NCBI GenBank assembly: GCA_017633865.1
Contig: JAGBOM010000026.1
Coordinates: 1 to 15,159, forward strand
DNA: 15,159 nt
Direction: 5' to 3'
DNA from: Opitutales bacterium
Lineage (GTDB): Bacteria; Verrucomicrobiota; Verrucomicrobiia; Opitutales; Intestinicryptomonadaceae
Every line of letters starts with the position of its first letter. Position 1 is the stretch's first letter. The translations under genes and the position numbers were made by a program. This document shows positions 7,385-14,403 of the stretch, piece after piece. The notes under the pieces are model-generated. The model did no database searches. It was not told where the DNA came from and saw only the letters and a list, made by a program, of their open reading frames with translations.

Positions 7385-8299
7385 TTATCTGCCCCCGAAA
7401 AGCTTTGCCATAAGATTCGCAAGGCCGGTTTTATTTATTATGGAGCCCAAAAAGGGAGTCCTGTACGCGCACCCGTCCACCACAATCCTCCCGCCGAGCG
7501 AATTGAAGGTATGTATGCCCAAATCCATCTTCTTGTCGGACGTAAAGAAGCGCGATTTCTCCTCGAACGATATTTTCCCGCCCTCGAAAAAAACCCGCTG
7601 GAAGGACAAGCCGTTGCCGTAGCGGGCGTTGCAGTCCTGCGCGGGCCTTATCCATTCGCCGTCCTTCATAAATATGGAGCCGGCGTTTCTCGCGATTTTA
7701 TCGCCAAAGACGAACTCTCCGGTTTTCTCATACCCCGAAAACTCGTCCTCCGACTCGTAAACGGAAAGCTTTTTGCCGTTTGGATCCCCCGAATCGGTGG
7801 ATAAAATCATATTTTTGCCGCAGACGCCGCCGGGGACAAGTATGGCGTCGGTCAGCGGCTTTTCGCACAATACCGAATGCGGGACAAGCTTTTCGGCGCT
7901 TCTGTCGTATTTATAAATCGATAGCTTCCCCGATCTGTAGTTTTCGGGATACACAAAAACGTCGCAGCCCTTTCGGATTATCGCGGGGAACGACAAATGC
8001 GTATCCAAAGCAAGCAGGGGAACCGCGCGTTTTAGGCGGTAGTCGCCGCCGTCGACGACCAGCTTCGATATTCTGCCCCTCCTTAGCCCGTCCACCCATT
8101 CTTCGGCCAGCACCTCGATTTCCGAATCCGACACGGAAAGCAAAAAAGGATCCGCAAACCACGACCCCGCGATATCATGCTTTAGCCATTTAATATTCAG
8201 CACCCTCCCTGACTTTTCGTCAAAATCGGGCCAATCGACAAAGCCGATGTTCCAATACGTCGAGGACAAGCGCCTGTATATATCGCGGAATCTGCTCAT
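7385..8299 (-). CDS. GINT1-N-type five-bladed beta-propeller protein, probable sugar-transfer or modification enzyme
   Basis: The protein resembles the N-terminal propeller domain of glucosamine inositolphosphorylceramide transferase (GINT1), a domain also found in bacterial polysaccharide loci, sometimes fused to a formyltransferase. Numbered from the ATG used here (304 residues), the landmarks are WFADPFL at about 47-53, HLSFPAI at 101-107, YPEN at 117-120, RPAQDC at 218-223 and GIHTFN at 261-266. These recurring blade motifs carry the likely active-site Asp and His residues. No formyltransferase domain follows. The frame stays open to a GTG at 8320, but that codon lies just after the putative -35 element and has no ribosome-binding site. 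The ATG at 8299 sits 40 bases after TTGACA, matching the divergent gene, so I prefer it. The biochemical role is not established; transfer or recognition of a sugar is inferred. Confidence 0.82.
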   Translation of the reverse strand: MSRFRDIYRRLSSTYWNIGFVDWPDFDEKSGRVLNIKWLKHDIAGSWFADPFLLSVSDSEIEVLAEEWVDGLRRGRISKLVVDGGDYRLKRAVPLLALDTHLSFPAIIRKGCDVFVYPENYRSGKLSIYKYDRSAEKLVPHSVLCEKPLTDAILVPGGVCGKNMILSTDSGDPNGKKLSVYESEDEFSGYEKTGEFVFGDKIARNAGSIFMKDGEWIRPAQDCNARYGNGLSFQRVFFEGGKISFEEKSRFFTSDKKMDLGIHTFNSLGGRIVVDGCAYRTPFLGSIINKTGLANLMAKLFGGR

Positions 8300-8422
8300 A
8301 TAATATCGTATATTTTCCACCCCGCAAAAAGTATGTCAACATATTTTGCGGCGAACTTATTTCTTTAAGCGCGCAAAAACCGGTTGACAAAATACGGCGG
8401 AAATACACTATCAAACTGAATT
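8300..8422. promoter_or_regulatory. Divergent promoter region with operator-like inverted repeat
   Basis: This gap separates the leftward propeller-flippase operon from the rightward wzy-tupA pair. A perfect TTGACA lies on each strand: minus 8339-8334 and plus 8384-8389. They begin 40 and 39 bases before the ATGs at 8299 and 8423. The -10 boxes are weak (minus AAATAT at 8315-8310; plus ACTATC at 8407-8412), and the predicted transcripts would be nearly leaderless. An inverted repeat overlaps the leftward -35: CCGCAAAA at 8322-8329 pairs with TTTTGCGG at 8344-8351, and TATGT at 8332-8336 pairs with ACATA at 8339-8343. A similar box, GGYGGAAA(A)TAYAC, occurs on both strands (minus 8321-8308; plus 8396-8408). 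The function is inferred from position and symmetry. Confidence 0.5.
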
Positions 8423-9706
8423 ATGGAAATACCTCATAAAGGCTTTTTAAAGGCGCCTTTCGCCGAAAAATTGGCCACCCTGAATTTAGTTTTTATTCTA
8501 ATGGGATACCCTTTCGCGGCGTCTTTATTGGTTCCTTTGGGATATTCCGCGTTTCAATCGCAAACGGTAACGGTTCCCTACAGAATCATCGCGCTGGCGG
8601 TCGCCGCCGCCTGCGTATTAATAGGCTTTCATAAAAAAGGCGCCCCGCCGCGCAAGCCCAAGATGGTTATATTCTACTTCTTCTGCTTCGCCATGTGCAT
8701 AATGCGCGTGTTTTTAGATTTCTTAACAGATCAAACGGGCTATGCGCAAATCGAAAATATTAGAGTCTGGGGGTTGATAGTGTCTTCGCTGTTTTCCGCC
8801 TTGAGCGTCTATTTTACCTTCAAATTTATAAATTTTAGAAGCGCGCTGTTCATATCGATATGCATGGCGACATTCGTGATGACGGTAAATAAATTCGGTT
8901 TTAACCAGACAAGCGCGGACTTATTGATAGACTTTACAAATATTCGGCAAACGGGCTCCGACGCCTTGTTTTCCATAGCGTACTCGATGGTCGGGGTCGT
9001 TTCCGCCATTATTTGCCTATATGTTTTGTTTTCAAAGGACTACAATATTATCTACAAAGCCGCGGCGATTCCCGTTCTGCTTGTTTCGCTGGGGGTAATG
9101 GCTTCGGCGGGGTCGAGAGGCCCCGTGCTGGCGCTCGCGCTGGCGCTCGTTTTCTGGTTCGCGTCCGGAATAAAAAACAAAGCTGTTTTCTTCTTTTTCG
9201 CGTTTTGCGGATTTATATCAATATATTTATTAAGATACCAAATCGTTGATCTGCTGGTGGAATACGTCCCGCTGCTGGGCAATAGGTTCGACGCCATGCT
9301 GTACGCGAATTTCTATTCCGGAAGAGACATACTAATTTACGACGGGCTTCAGCAATGTTTTTATAACCCAATTTTAGGTTCGTCCACAATAAATCCGGAA
9401 ACCGGCGTTACAACAACAATCGGATACCACACCGCCTTGGTGGACGCTCTCGCGTATTTTGGAATAATCGGGGGCTCCCTAATTATCGCGCTAATATTCT
9501 ATATGCTATATATTGCCGTCAATATGGTTTCCAAAAAGAATATTATACCGGATTTTTGGATTGTAATGATTCTGCTGGCGACATTGATCTTTAAGATAAT
9601 CGCGTCGGGATTGTTCCATGTTGATCCGGCCTTTTCCGCGCTAATTGTTCTTGGGATTTGCTTTTATTCGGAATTTTACCCAAAACCCGATGCGAAAACA
9701 ATATAA
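8423..9706 (+). CDS. wzy: Wzy-like O-antigen/capsule polymerase, O-antigen ligase superfamily
   Basis: This 427-residue protein has about 12 hydrophobic segments (roughly 18-40, 53-69, 80-99, 113-134, 137-155, 184-203, 212-228, 233-248, 252-271, 343-367, 377-395, 402-416). A large periplasmic loop at about 272-342 is the hallmark of Wzy polymerases and WaaL ligases. SAGSRGP at 228-234, SGRD at 299-302, NPILGS near 315-320 and YHTALVDALAYFGIIGG at 335-351 are conserved in this superfamily. The paired Arg residues (232 and 301) and His336 are likely functional. It would join repeat units at the periplasmic face. It is transcribed opposite to most of the locus and is followed 73 bp later by the ATP-grasp gene. 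An in-frame TGA two codons before the ATG fixes the start. The presence of Wzx favours polymerase over ligase. Confidence 0.88.
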   Translation: MEIPHKGFLKAPFAEKLATLNLVFILMGYPFAASLLVPLGYSAFQSQTVTVPYRIIALAVAAACVLIGFHKKGAPPRKPKMVIFYFFCFAMCIMRVFLDFLTDQTGYAQIENIRVWGLIVSSLFSALSVYFTFKFINFRSALFISICMATFVMTVNKFGFNQTSADLLIDFTNIRQTGSDALFSIAYSMVGVVSAIICLYVLFSKDYNIIYKAAAIPVLLVSLGVMASAGSRGPVLALALALVFWFASGIKNKAVFFFFAFCGFISIYLLRYQIVDLLVEYVPLLGNRFDAMLYANFYSGRDILIYDGLQQCFYNPILGSSTINPETGVTTTIGYHTALVDALAYFGIIGGSLIIALIFYMLYIAVNMVSKKNIIPDFWIVMILLATLIFKIIASGLFHVDPAFSALIVLGICFYSEFYPKPDAKTI

Positions 9707-9735
9707 ACATTTTATTGCCCGCCCCGCCAAGCCAA

Positions 9736-9752
9736 AGCGTCGCCGCGGCGCT
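9736..9752 (+). terminator. Possible intrinsic terminator after wzy
   Basis: AGCGTCG (9736-9742) and CGGCGCT (9746-9752) form a seven-pair stem with one G-U pair and a three-base loop, followed by ATTTTATAA. It lies 30 bp after the wzy stop. The T tract is short and interrupted, so termination may be partial and allow read-through into the ATP-grasp gene. Confidence 0.35.
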
Positions 9753-9779
9753 ATTTTATAATAAAGCATTAAAACAGTT

Positions 9780-10673
9780 ATGAATATCGATAATTTTATT
9801 TACGCGCACCACAAAGCCGTTTGGGTGAGAATGTTCAGGGGCCCCTTAAACATCGCCCGCCGGTTCTGCCGCAAATATAGGATCATTTTAGGGGAAAAAA
9901 TCGGCCTGCCGGTCCCGAGGGAATTCACCATGAAATTGGAATGGCTTAAGCATTTCGACAAAAATCCCCTAATGCCCGAATACGCCGACAAGGTCGAGGT
10001 AAAACGCCATATGTCAAAAATTATCGGCGACGAATTCCTGATTAAAACGCTGGGCGTTTACGACAAGGCTTCGGAAATAGACTTCGACAAGCTGCCGAAT
10101 AAATTTGTCCTAAAAACAAACAACGCAAGCGGCACAAATATAATAGTCGCGGACAAATCGAAGCTTGACATCGATTCCGCGCGCGAAAAACTCGACCTCT
10201 GGCTAAAGCAAAAATTCGGGGAAAAAGAGCACGAATGGCAATACCTGCAAATAAAGCCTAAAATTCTATGCGAAGAATTTATAGAAACCGAAGACGGAGA
10301 GCTGAGCGACTTCAAATTCTTCTGCCTAAACGGAAAGGTTAGATTCGCCTGGAAGGACATAGGCCGGTTCACAAAAAACAAGGCGCGCGCCATATTCGAC
10401 GCCGGCTGGAACCGAATCCCCATGACGCTTTTCACCCGAAACTACGAGGGCGACGTGCCCAAGCCCAAGAATTATGAAAAGATGGTCGAAATAGCCGAAA
10501 AAATATCGCAGCCCTTTAAGGAAGTCAGGGTGGATTTATATAATGTCGACGGGAAAATCTACTTCGGGGAAACAACGTTCTTTTCCGGAGACCTGTTTTT
10601 TAGGCCGCGGAAATACAATAAAATTTGGGGGGACATGCTCGACCTCGGCATCGAGCGCCGCTCCGAGCGATAG
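9780..10673 (+). CDS. TupA-like ATP-grasp family protein
   Basis: This 297-residue protein matches the TupA-like ATP-grasp family, named for a teichuronopeptide biosynthesis protein and common in polysaccharide loci. ATP-grasp enzymes generally form a carboxylate-amine bond through an acyl-phosphate. Visible family blocks are MPEYADKVEVKRHM at 65-78, KFVLKTNNASGTNIIV at 108-123 (nucleotide-binding loop), IKPKILCEEFIE at 158-169, DFKFFCLNGKV at 177-187 and VRVDLYNVDGKIYFGETTF at 249-267, whose late acidic residues probably bind metal. Here NNASG replaces the NHGSG that I recall as usual in the family. There is no membrane span, so it should be cytoplasmic. It follows wzy on the same strand and converges on the glycosyltransferase at 10716. 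I infer amide-linked decoration of a uronic acid or amino sugar; the substrate is unknown. A TATAAT at 9757-9762 lacks a -35 partner. Confidence 0.88.
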   Translation: MNIDNFIYAHHKAVWVRMFRGPLNIARRFCRKYRIILGEKIGLPVPREFTMKLEWLKHFDKNPLMPEYADKVEVKRHMSKIIGDEFLIKTLGVYDKASEIDFDKLPNKFVLKTNNASGTNIIVADKSKLDIDSAREKLDLWLKQKFGEKEHEWQYLQIKPKILCEEFIETEDGELSDFKFFCLNGKVRFAWKDIGRFTKNKARAIFDAGWNRIPMTLFTRNYEGDVPKPKNYEKMVEIAEKISQPFKEVRVDLYNVDGKIYFGETTFFSGDLFFRPRKYNKIWGDMLDLGIERRSER

Positions 10674-10680
10674 GCGTGAG

Positions 10681-10716
10681 GCTTTCGCGCCCCGCAAAAA
10701 TCCGCCGCCCGAAAGC
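10681..10716. terminator. Inverted repeat between convergent genes, possible bidirectional terminator
   Basis: GCTTTCG (10681-10687) and CGAAAGC (10710-10716) are perfectly complementary around a 22-base GC-rich loop. They fill the 42-bp gap between the convergent ATP-grasp and glycosyltransferase genes. On the plus strand TACTTTT follows; on the minus strand there is no T tract. The position suits a shared terminator, but the structure is weak. Confidence 0.3.
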
Positions 10717-11924
10717 TACTTTTCCGACATGGCCGCGAGCCACCGCGCCCCGACAACGTCCATCGAAAAATCCTTCGATTTTTTATATGAGCCGCGCGCC
10801 ATGGAGTTTCTAAGCTCGCCGCTATCCATCAGCGCGGAAAGCTTTTCCGCGTATTCGCCGACATCGAAAGGCTTCACCAGAAAGCCCGTATCGCCGTCCG
10901 ACACCAGCTCTTTTGCCGTCGCGAAGGAATTGAAGCAAACCGGCGCGCACGAAGACTGCATCGCCTCAAGAAGCGCCATCCCGAAGCCTTCATACGTAGT
11001 TGTAAAGCAAAATATAGAGGCCTCCCTAAAATAGTCTCTCGACTCCGCGAATCCGCGGAAGTTTATTCCTTCAACGCCCTTGTCCGCGGCGTATTTTTTG
11101 CAGGCGGCAAGCATATAGCCGTCGCCCAAAACATCGGCCTGCCAATCGGGGAATTTTTCAAAAACGCGCTCCCAAATTTTAACGAAAATATCGAGGCGCT
11201 TGCCGTCGTCGGCTCTGCCTACCCATAAAATTTTTTTCTTTTTCTGGGAAAGGTCGGAAAAGTCAAAGTCTTCGCACGCGGGGTTGTTTATCGCCACGAC
11301 ATTTTTTGGCTGGAACCCGACAACCTCCCCGAACTCGGGCTTCAGGTAATCGCTCAGCAAAACGACCTTGTCCGACTCCCGGCAAAGAGTTTTGTAATGC
11401 CTGCGGAGCTTCAGCGCGAAAAACTTCCTCAGCATAAAAATAAAAAGAGGATTTTTCAAAACGGGCAGAAGAAACCCCATGCGCATTTTCCGAAGCCTGT
11501 TTTCTTTTATGTACGCTATGTTGTCGAATTTGTTTAATATTGTAGAATGGATTACCGAAAACAGCCTGATACTCGGGCGCAGCCGCTTGCAATTATACGC
11601 GAAGCCCGATACGGCCTCGGAAAGCCCGCCCTGGTTTATAAGAATATCTATATTATTTTCGTCCAGAAAATTCTTAAAAAAGCTTATATCAGATTCGGGA
11701 ATCCCGTTTTTCAAAGAATCCGGCAAAAAATACTGATTCTGATGAAAGCATAGCCCTCTCGTGTCGGCGCGATAAAATTTTTTTGACTCTTCAATAGTGT
11801 ACGAAGACAAAAAAAACACCTTATGTCCCTTTTTGCTAAAAAAATCCGCCAGCAATTTCGTGACCCTTTGTATTCCGCCGAAAGATTCCGCGACGGGGCC
11901 GACATTAAAAAACATAATATTCAT
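10716..11924 (-). CDS. Family-4 glycosyltransferase (GT-B fold)
   Basis: This 402-residue protein is a retaining GT-B glycosyltransferase of the GT4 type, acting in the cytoplasm on the growing repeat unit. The N-terminal domain begins MNIMFFNVGP with the glycine loop GGI at 16-18. The C-terminal nucleotide-sugar domain has WVGRADDGKRLD at 234-245, VLGDGYM around 265-271, and YEGFGMALLEAM at 311-322, which contains the E-x7-E type motif of the family. The frame is open further upstream to 12026, but that would overlap the preceding CapA-like gene by 89 bases and add 34 residues unlike any GT4 start. The ATG at 11924, 13 bp after that gene's stop, gives a canonical N-terminus. It is the last gene of the right-hand leftward block. 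The sugar transferred is not predictable from the sequence. Confidence 0.93.
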   Translation of the reverse strand: MNIMFFNVGPVAESFGGIQRVTKLLADFFSKKGHKVFFLSSYTIEESKKFYRADTRGLCFHQNQYFLPDSLKNGIPESDISFFKNFLDENNIDILINQGGLSEAVSGFAYNCKRLRPSIRLFSVIHSTILNKFDNIAYIKENRLRKMRMGFLLPVLKNPLFIFMLRKFFALKLRRHYKTLCRESDKVVLLSDYLKPEFGEVVGFQPKNVVAINNPACEDFDFSDLSQKKKKILWVGRADDGKRLDIFVKIWERVFEKFPDWQADVLGDGYMLAACKKYAADKGVEGINFRGFAESRDYFREASIFCFTTTYEGFGMALLEAMQSSCAPVCFNSFATAKELVSDGDTGFLVKPFDVGEYAEKLSALMDSGELRNSMARGSYKKSKDFSMDVVGARWLAAMSEK

Positions 11925-11937
11925 ACGCGCAAAGAAA

Positions 11938-13053
11938 TTATTGGTAATATTTATCAAGCATTTTTTTGGAGAACTCGTTTCTATAATCGCGAAGCTCTCC
12001 GGACAATACGCCCAAGGCCGTTTCAATAACTTGTCGATGGGATTCGCACGACCACAAATGATATTTTAACAAATTTCCGCTTCTGCCGGCATATTTAAAA
12101 TCTTTTTTCAAAACCGCCCTTAAAACGCATTTAAGCCTGCGGGCTATATTCGGACACATCCATTTTTCATACGTCTGCGTATATTTTCTTATGCTGTACT
12201 CCTGCCATAGAGCAATAAGCTTTTTATCGTCTTTTAACGGATAAACGCAATCCTCCATGTAGCCGTTTATCGGCTCGGTTGGCCGAACAACATTATTTTC
12301 GTCAAATTCGATCCATTTATGAGAAACCGAACCGTTTTCCCAAATATACATAACGGATTTCGTCGCGTACTTATATTTTGCCCAAAACGACCTATTGAAT
12401 ATAAAATTTCCCATTCCATATAGAATTACGCCGCCATTATATTCCTCAAATCCGTTTGGGACATGAGAGTGCGTATTATACACTATATCCGCGCCAGCGT
12501 CTACCAACGATTTAAAAAAGTCCCTTATTTTAGGCGGCATCCATTGGTTCATCTCCTCCGCAAAATGAGACGCGACAATCACAAACAATCCTAAATCTTT
12601 TAATTTTTTTATTTTGGAATAAATTGAAAAAGAAAAAGGAGCCGCCCCGAGCTTATCTAACTGAGAGATTCCAAATTGCCTTTCACAGACCGATACAAAG
12701 GCGACTTTTTTATCCTCTATAACAACGCCGGGAATATCTCCCCCGATGGATACGCCGGAATAGAATGATTTTGTCTGTTTTATAGCGTTTACAGTGTCCT
12801 CTATGCCATGTTCGCCATAATCGCCGATATGGTTATTTGCCAGATTAAAAAACAAATCCCCCTCAAACATAGAAACAAAATCCAAAAAGTTTGCCTTATT
12901 CCCCCTTATGGCAGGGCCGGCTTTATTTATGGATATAGTCCGCTCTGTCAAAGGAGCCTCCAAATTCACGCAAGTAATATCCGCATCCGATAAAGACTTG
13001 TCCACAATAGCTTTATTTGCGGAAAAATAATCGCCTACAAACGCAATTTTCAT
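11938..13053 (-). CDS. CapA-family protein (poly-gamma-glutamate capsule type, calcineurin-like fold)
   Basis: This 371-residue protein belongs to the CapA/PgsA family, members of which take part in poly-gamma-glutamate capsule synthesis in Bacillus and recur in polysaccharide loci. The metal-site motifs are present: GD at 7-8, NLEAPL at 30-35, NNHIGDYGEHG at 73-83, SHFAEE at 162-167 (the usual family form being HWGxEY), and THSHVPNGFEEY at 194-205, then YGMGNFIF at 212-219. Classical CapA has an N-terminal membrane anchor; here the chain begins directly with the catalytic strand, so it looks cytoplasmic. About 130 C-terminal residues lie beyond the family core and are rich in Lys, Tyr and Trp. 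It lies 71 bp after the WbuB-like gene and 13 bp before the next glycosyltransferase. With the TupA-like protein it may support an amide-linked decoration, but the reaction is unknown. Confidence 0.88.
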   Translation of the reverse strand: MKIAFVGDYFSANKAIVDKSLSDADITCVNLEAPLTERTISINKAGPAIRGNKANFLDFVSMFEGDLFFNLANNHIGDYGEHGIEDTVNAIKQTKSFYSGVSIGGDIPGVVIEDKKVAFVSVCERQFGISQLDKLGAAPFSFSIYSKIKKLKDLGLFVIVASHFAEEMNQWMPPKIRDFFKSLVDAGADIVYNTHSHVPNGFEEYNGGVILYGMGNFIFNRSFWAKYKYATKSVMYIWENGSVSHKWIEFDENNVVRPTEPINGYMEDCVYPLKDDKKLIALWQEYSIRKYTQTYEKWMCPNIARRLKCVLRAVLKKDFKYAGRSGNLLKYHLWSCESHRQVIETALGVLSGELRDYRNEFSKKMLDKYYQ

Positions 13054-13088
13054 CTTATAATAAGTTGTTAATTTTTATATTTTCGCAT

Positions 13089-13113
13089 AAAATTTCGGCA
13101 CAGCCGCCATTTT
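13089..13113. terminator. Imperfect hairpin between the WbuB-like and CapA-like genes
   Basis: CGGC (13096-13099) and GCCG (13103-13106) pair around ACA. After a two-base mismatch, AAAAT (13089-13093) pairs with ATTTT (13109-13113). Read on the minus strand, an A-rich arm, a GC stem and a T-rich arm follow one another, as in a weak or bidirectional terminator or an attenuator. It lies in the 71-bp gap and could modulate downstream expression. Confidence 0.35.
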
Positions 13114-13124
13114 CAAGCCCCCGT

Positions 13125-14339
13125 TTAAATTCGCCGCGGAGAACTCCCGAATCGCCCCTCGAGAATTTTTACCGAGCGCGAAACGTCGAAATTTTCCTCC
13201 AGGTATTTGCGGCCGTTTAAGCCCATGCGCCTTCTGAGCTCGGGAGACTCCGCGAAAGTCTTTATAATTTTATAAAAACCCTCCGGATTTGACGCGTCGG
13301 AGAAAAGCCCGCACTGCGCGTCTTCGGCGATGAGCTTGCCGCAGTCCGTAAACCTGTCGAGCGACGCCGCCACGGGAACGCCGCACTCCATGTAGGAGAG
13401 TATTTTTGACGGGTAGTTCGGAAACGTGAATTTCGGCGACAGCGAGATTATGCCGACGTCGCAGGTTTTCAGGATTCTTTCGTAGTCTGCCCTTGGCATA
13501 TAGTCCAAAAACTTCGCGTTCTTCGCCGAGATTTGGGCTATGAAATTTTTGATTTTGCCCGCCTCCGTGCCGGAGCCTATAAAGAGGAAATATACGGATT
13601 CGTCGCCCGAAAAATGGGAAATCGCGCCGTTTATTATTTCGACATTCTGGGGCTTGCCCATATTCCCGCCGAATAGGAACACGCAGGCGTCTTTCGGGAT
13701 TCCAAACTTCGCCCTGATTTCGGCTTTATCCTCCGCGCAAAACGCCTTCACCGCTTTTGTGTTCGGGAAATATTCAACTCTTTCGGGGTTTATGTAGGGA
13801 TTTTTTTCGCGGATATAGTCTATATTTGCCTGCGACATGCAGCCGATAAAGTCCGCGGCCTTGAGCATTTTCTTTTCCTGATTTCTAAAATAGAAATACG
13901 GAAGCGAATTTTTTTTAAAGAAGCCCAAGTCTACCGCGTTTTGCGGGAAAATATCCTTTTGCATTAAATACGCCGGGCATCGGAAATATTTTTTCGCCCA
14001 CCAAACCACGCTTTGCAGGGTTACGGGGGGAGCCTCGAACAAGACAAGGTCGAAGCTTCTCTTGCCGAAATGCCTTTTTATCGCGCCTTTAACTATATGG
14101 GGCAGCATTATAAAATTTAGCCCCTTTTTGTATTTCGACACCTTTTGGATTGTCCCCGTTTTTACGCAAAGAACCTCGACCCCGTTTTTATCCGCGAGCG
14201 TCCCCTTTGGGGATTCAAATTTCGGGCTCATGGCCGCTACGCAAACCTCGTGCCCGTTTTTCGCGAGGGCTTCCGCCAAATCGGAGTCCAGCCCGTCGGA
14301 GCTTAAAGTATAGGTAATCGAAAGCTGAAGAATTTTCAT
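13125..14339 (-). CDS. wbuB: WbuB-like family-4 glycosyltransferase, probable L-FucNAc transferase
   Basis: This 404-residue GT-B protein resembles WbuB, the transferase that adds L-FucNAc in several O-antigens. Characteristic blocks are MQKDIFPQNAVDLGF at 126-140 (the family usually has WQDIFPQNA), the EKKMLKAADFIGCMSQANIDY stretch beginning at residue 155, FGGNMGKPQN at 223-232, and FPNYPSKILSYMECGVPVA at 306-324, which holds the nucleotide-sugar-binding Glu. The length is normal. It starts 64 bp after the FnlC-type epimerase gene, the same pairing (fnlC then wbuB) known from E. coli O26-type clusters; that pairing is my main reason for proposing L-FucNAc as donor. A GGGG-CCG-CCCC mini-hairpin lies in the gap. 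No Shine-Dalgarno is visible before the ATG. The GT4 assignment is firm; the donor is inferred. Confidence 0.88.
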   Translation of the reverse strand: MKILQLSITYTLSSDGLDSDLAEALAKNGHEVCVAAMSPKFESPKGTLADKNGVEVLCVKTGTIQKVSKYKKGLNFIMLPHIVKGAIKRHFGKRSFDLVLFEAPPVTLQSVVWWAKKYFRCPAYLMQKDIFPQNAVDLGFFKKNSLPYFYFRNQEKKMLKAADFIGCMSQANIDYIREKNPYINPERVEYFPNTKAVKAFCAEDKAEIRAKFGIPKDACVFLFGGNMGKPQNVEIINGAISHFSGDESVYFLFIGSGTEAGKIKNFIAQISAKNAKFLDYMPRADYERILKTCDVGIISLSPKFTFPNYPSKILSYMECGVPVAASLDRFTDCGKLIAEDAQCGLFSDASNPEGFYKIIKTFAESPELRRRMGLNGRKYLEENFDVSRSVKILEGRFGSSPRRI

Positions 14340-14403
14340 GATTTTTTACGCCGTTCCAAACCGCTTTTTTAATCGGCGCGAAAGGGGCGGCCCCAAAAAG
14401 AAT

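Noticed and set aside
8300..8320. GTG start at 8320 for the propeller protein
   Set aside because: It lies only 13 bases past the TTGACA element, next to the inverted repeat, with no ribosome-binding site. The ATG at 8299 fits better, though the GTG cannot be excluded.
8300..8422. Invertible (phase-variable) promoter as in Bacteroides capsule loci
   Set aside because: I looked for matching inverted repeats flanking a promoter segment and saw only one short repeat centred on the leftward -35; no recombinase gene is present.
9757..9762. Perfect TATAAT before the ATP-grasp gene as a promoter
   Set aside because: No TTGACA-like element lies 16-18 bases upstream, and the hexamer is likely by chance in AT-rich spacer.
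11925..12026. 34-residue N-terminal extension of the family-4 glycosyltransferase at 10716-11924
   Set aside because: It would overlap the CapA-like gene by 89 bases. The extra residues do not look like a GT4 start, whereas MNIMFFNVGP at 11924 does.
14384..14394. GGGG-CGG-CCCC mini-hairpin after the FnlC-type gene as a terminator
   Set aside because: Only four pairs with no T tract of note; too weak to list as a feature.
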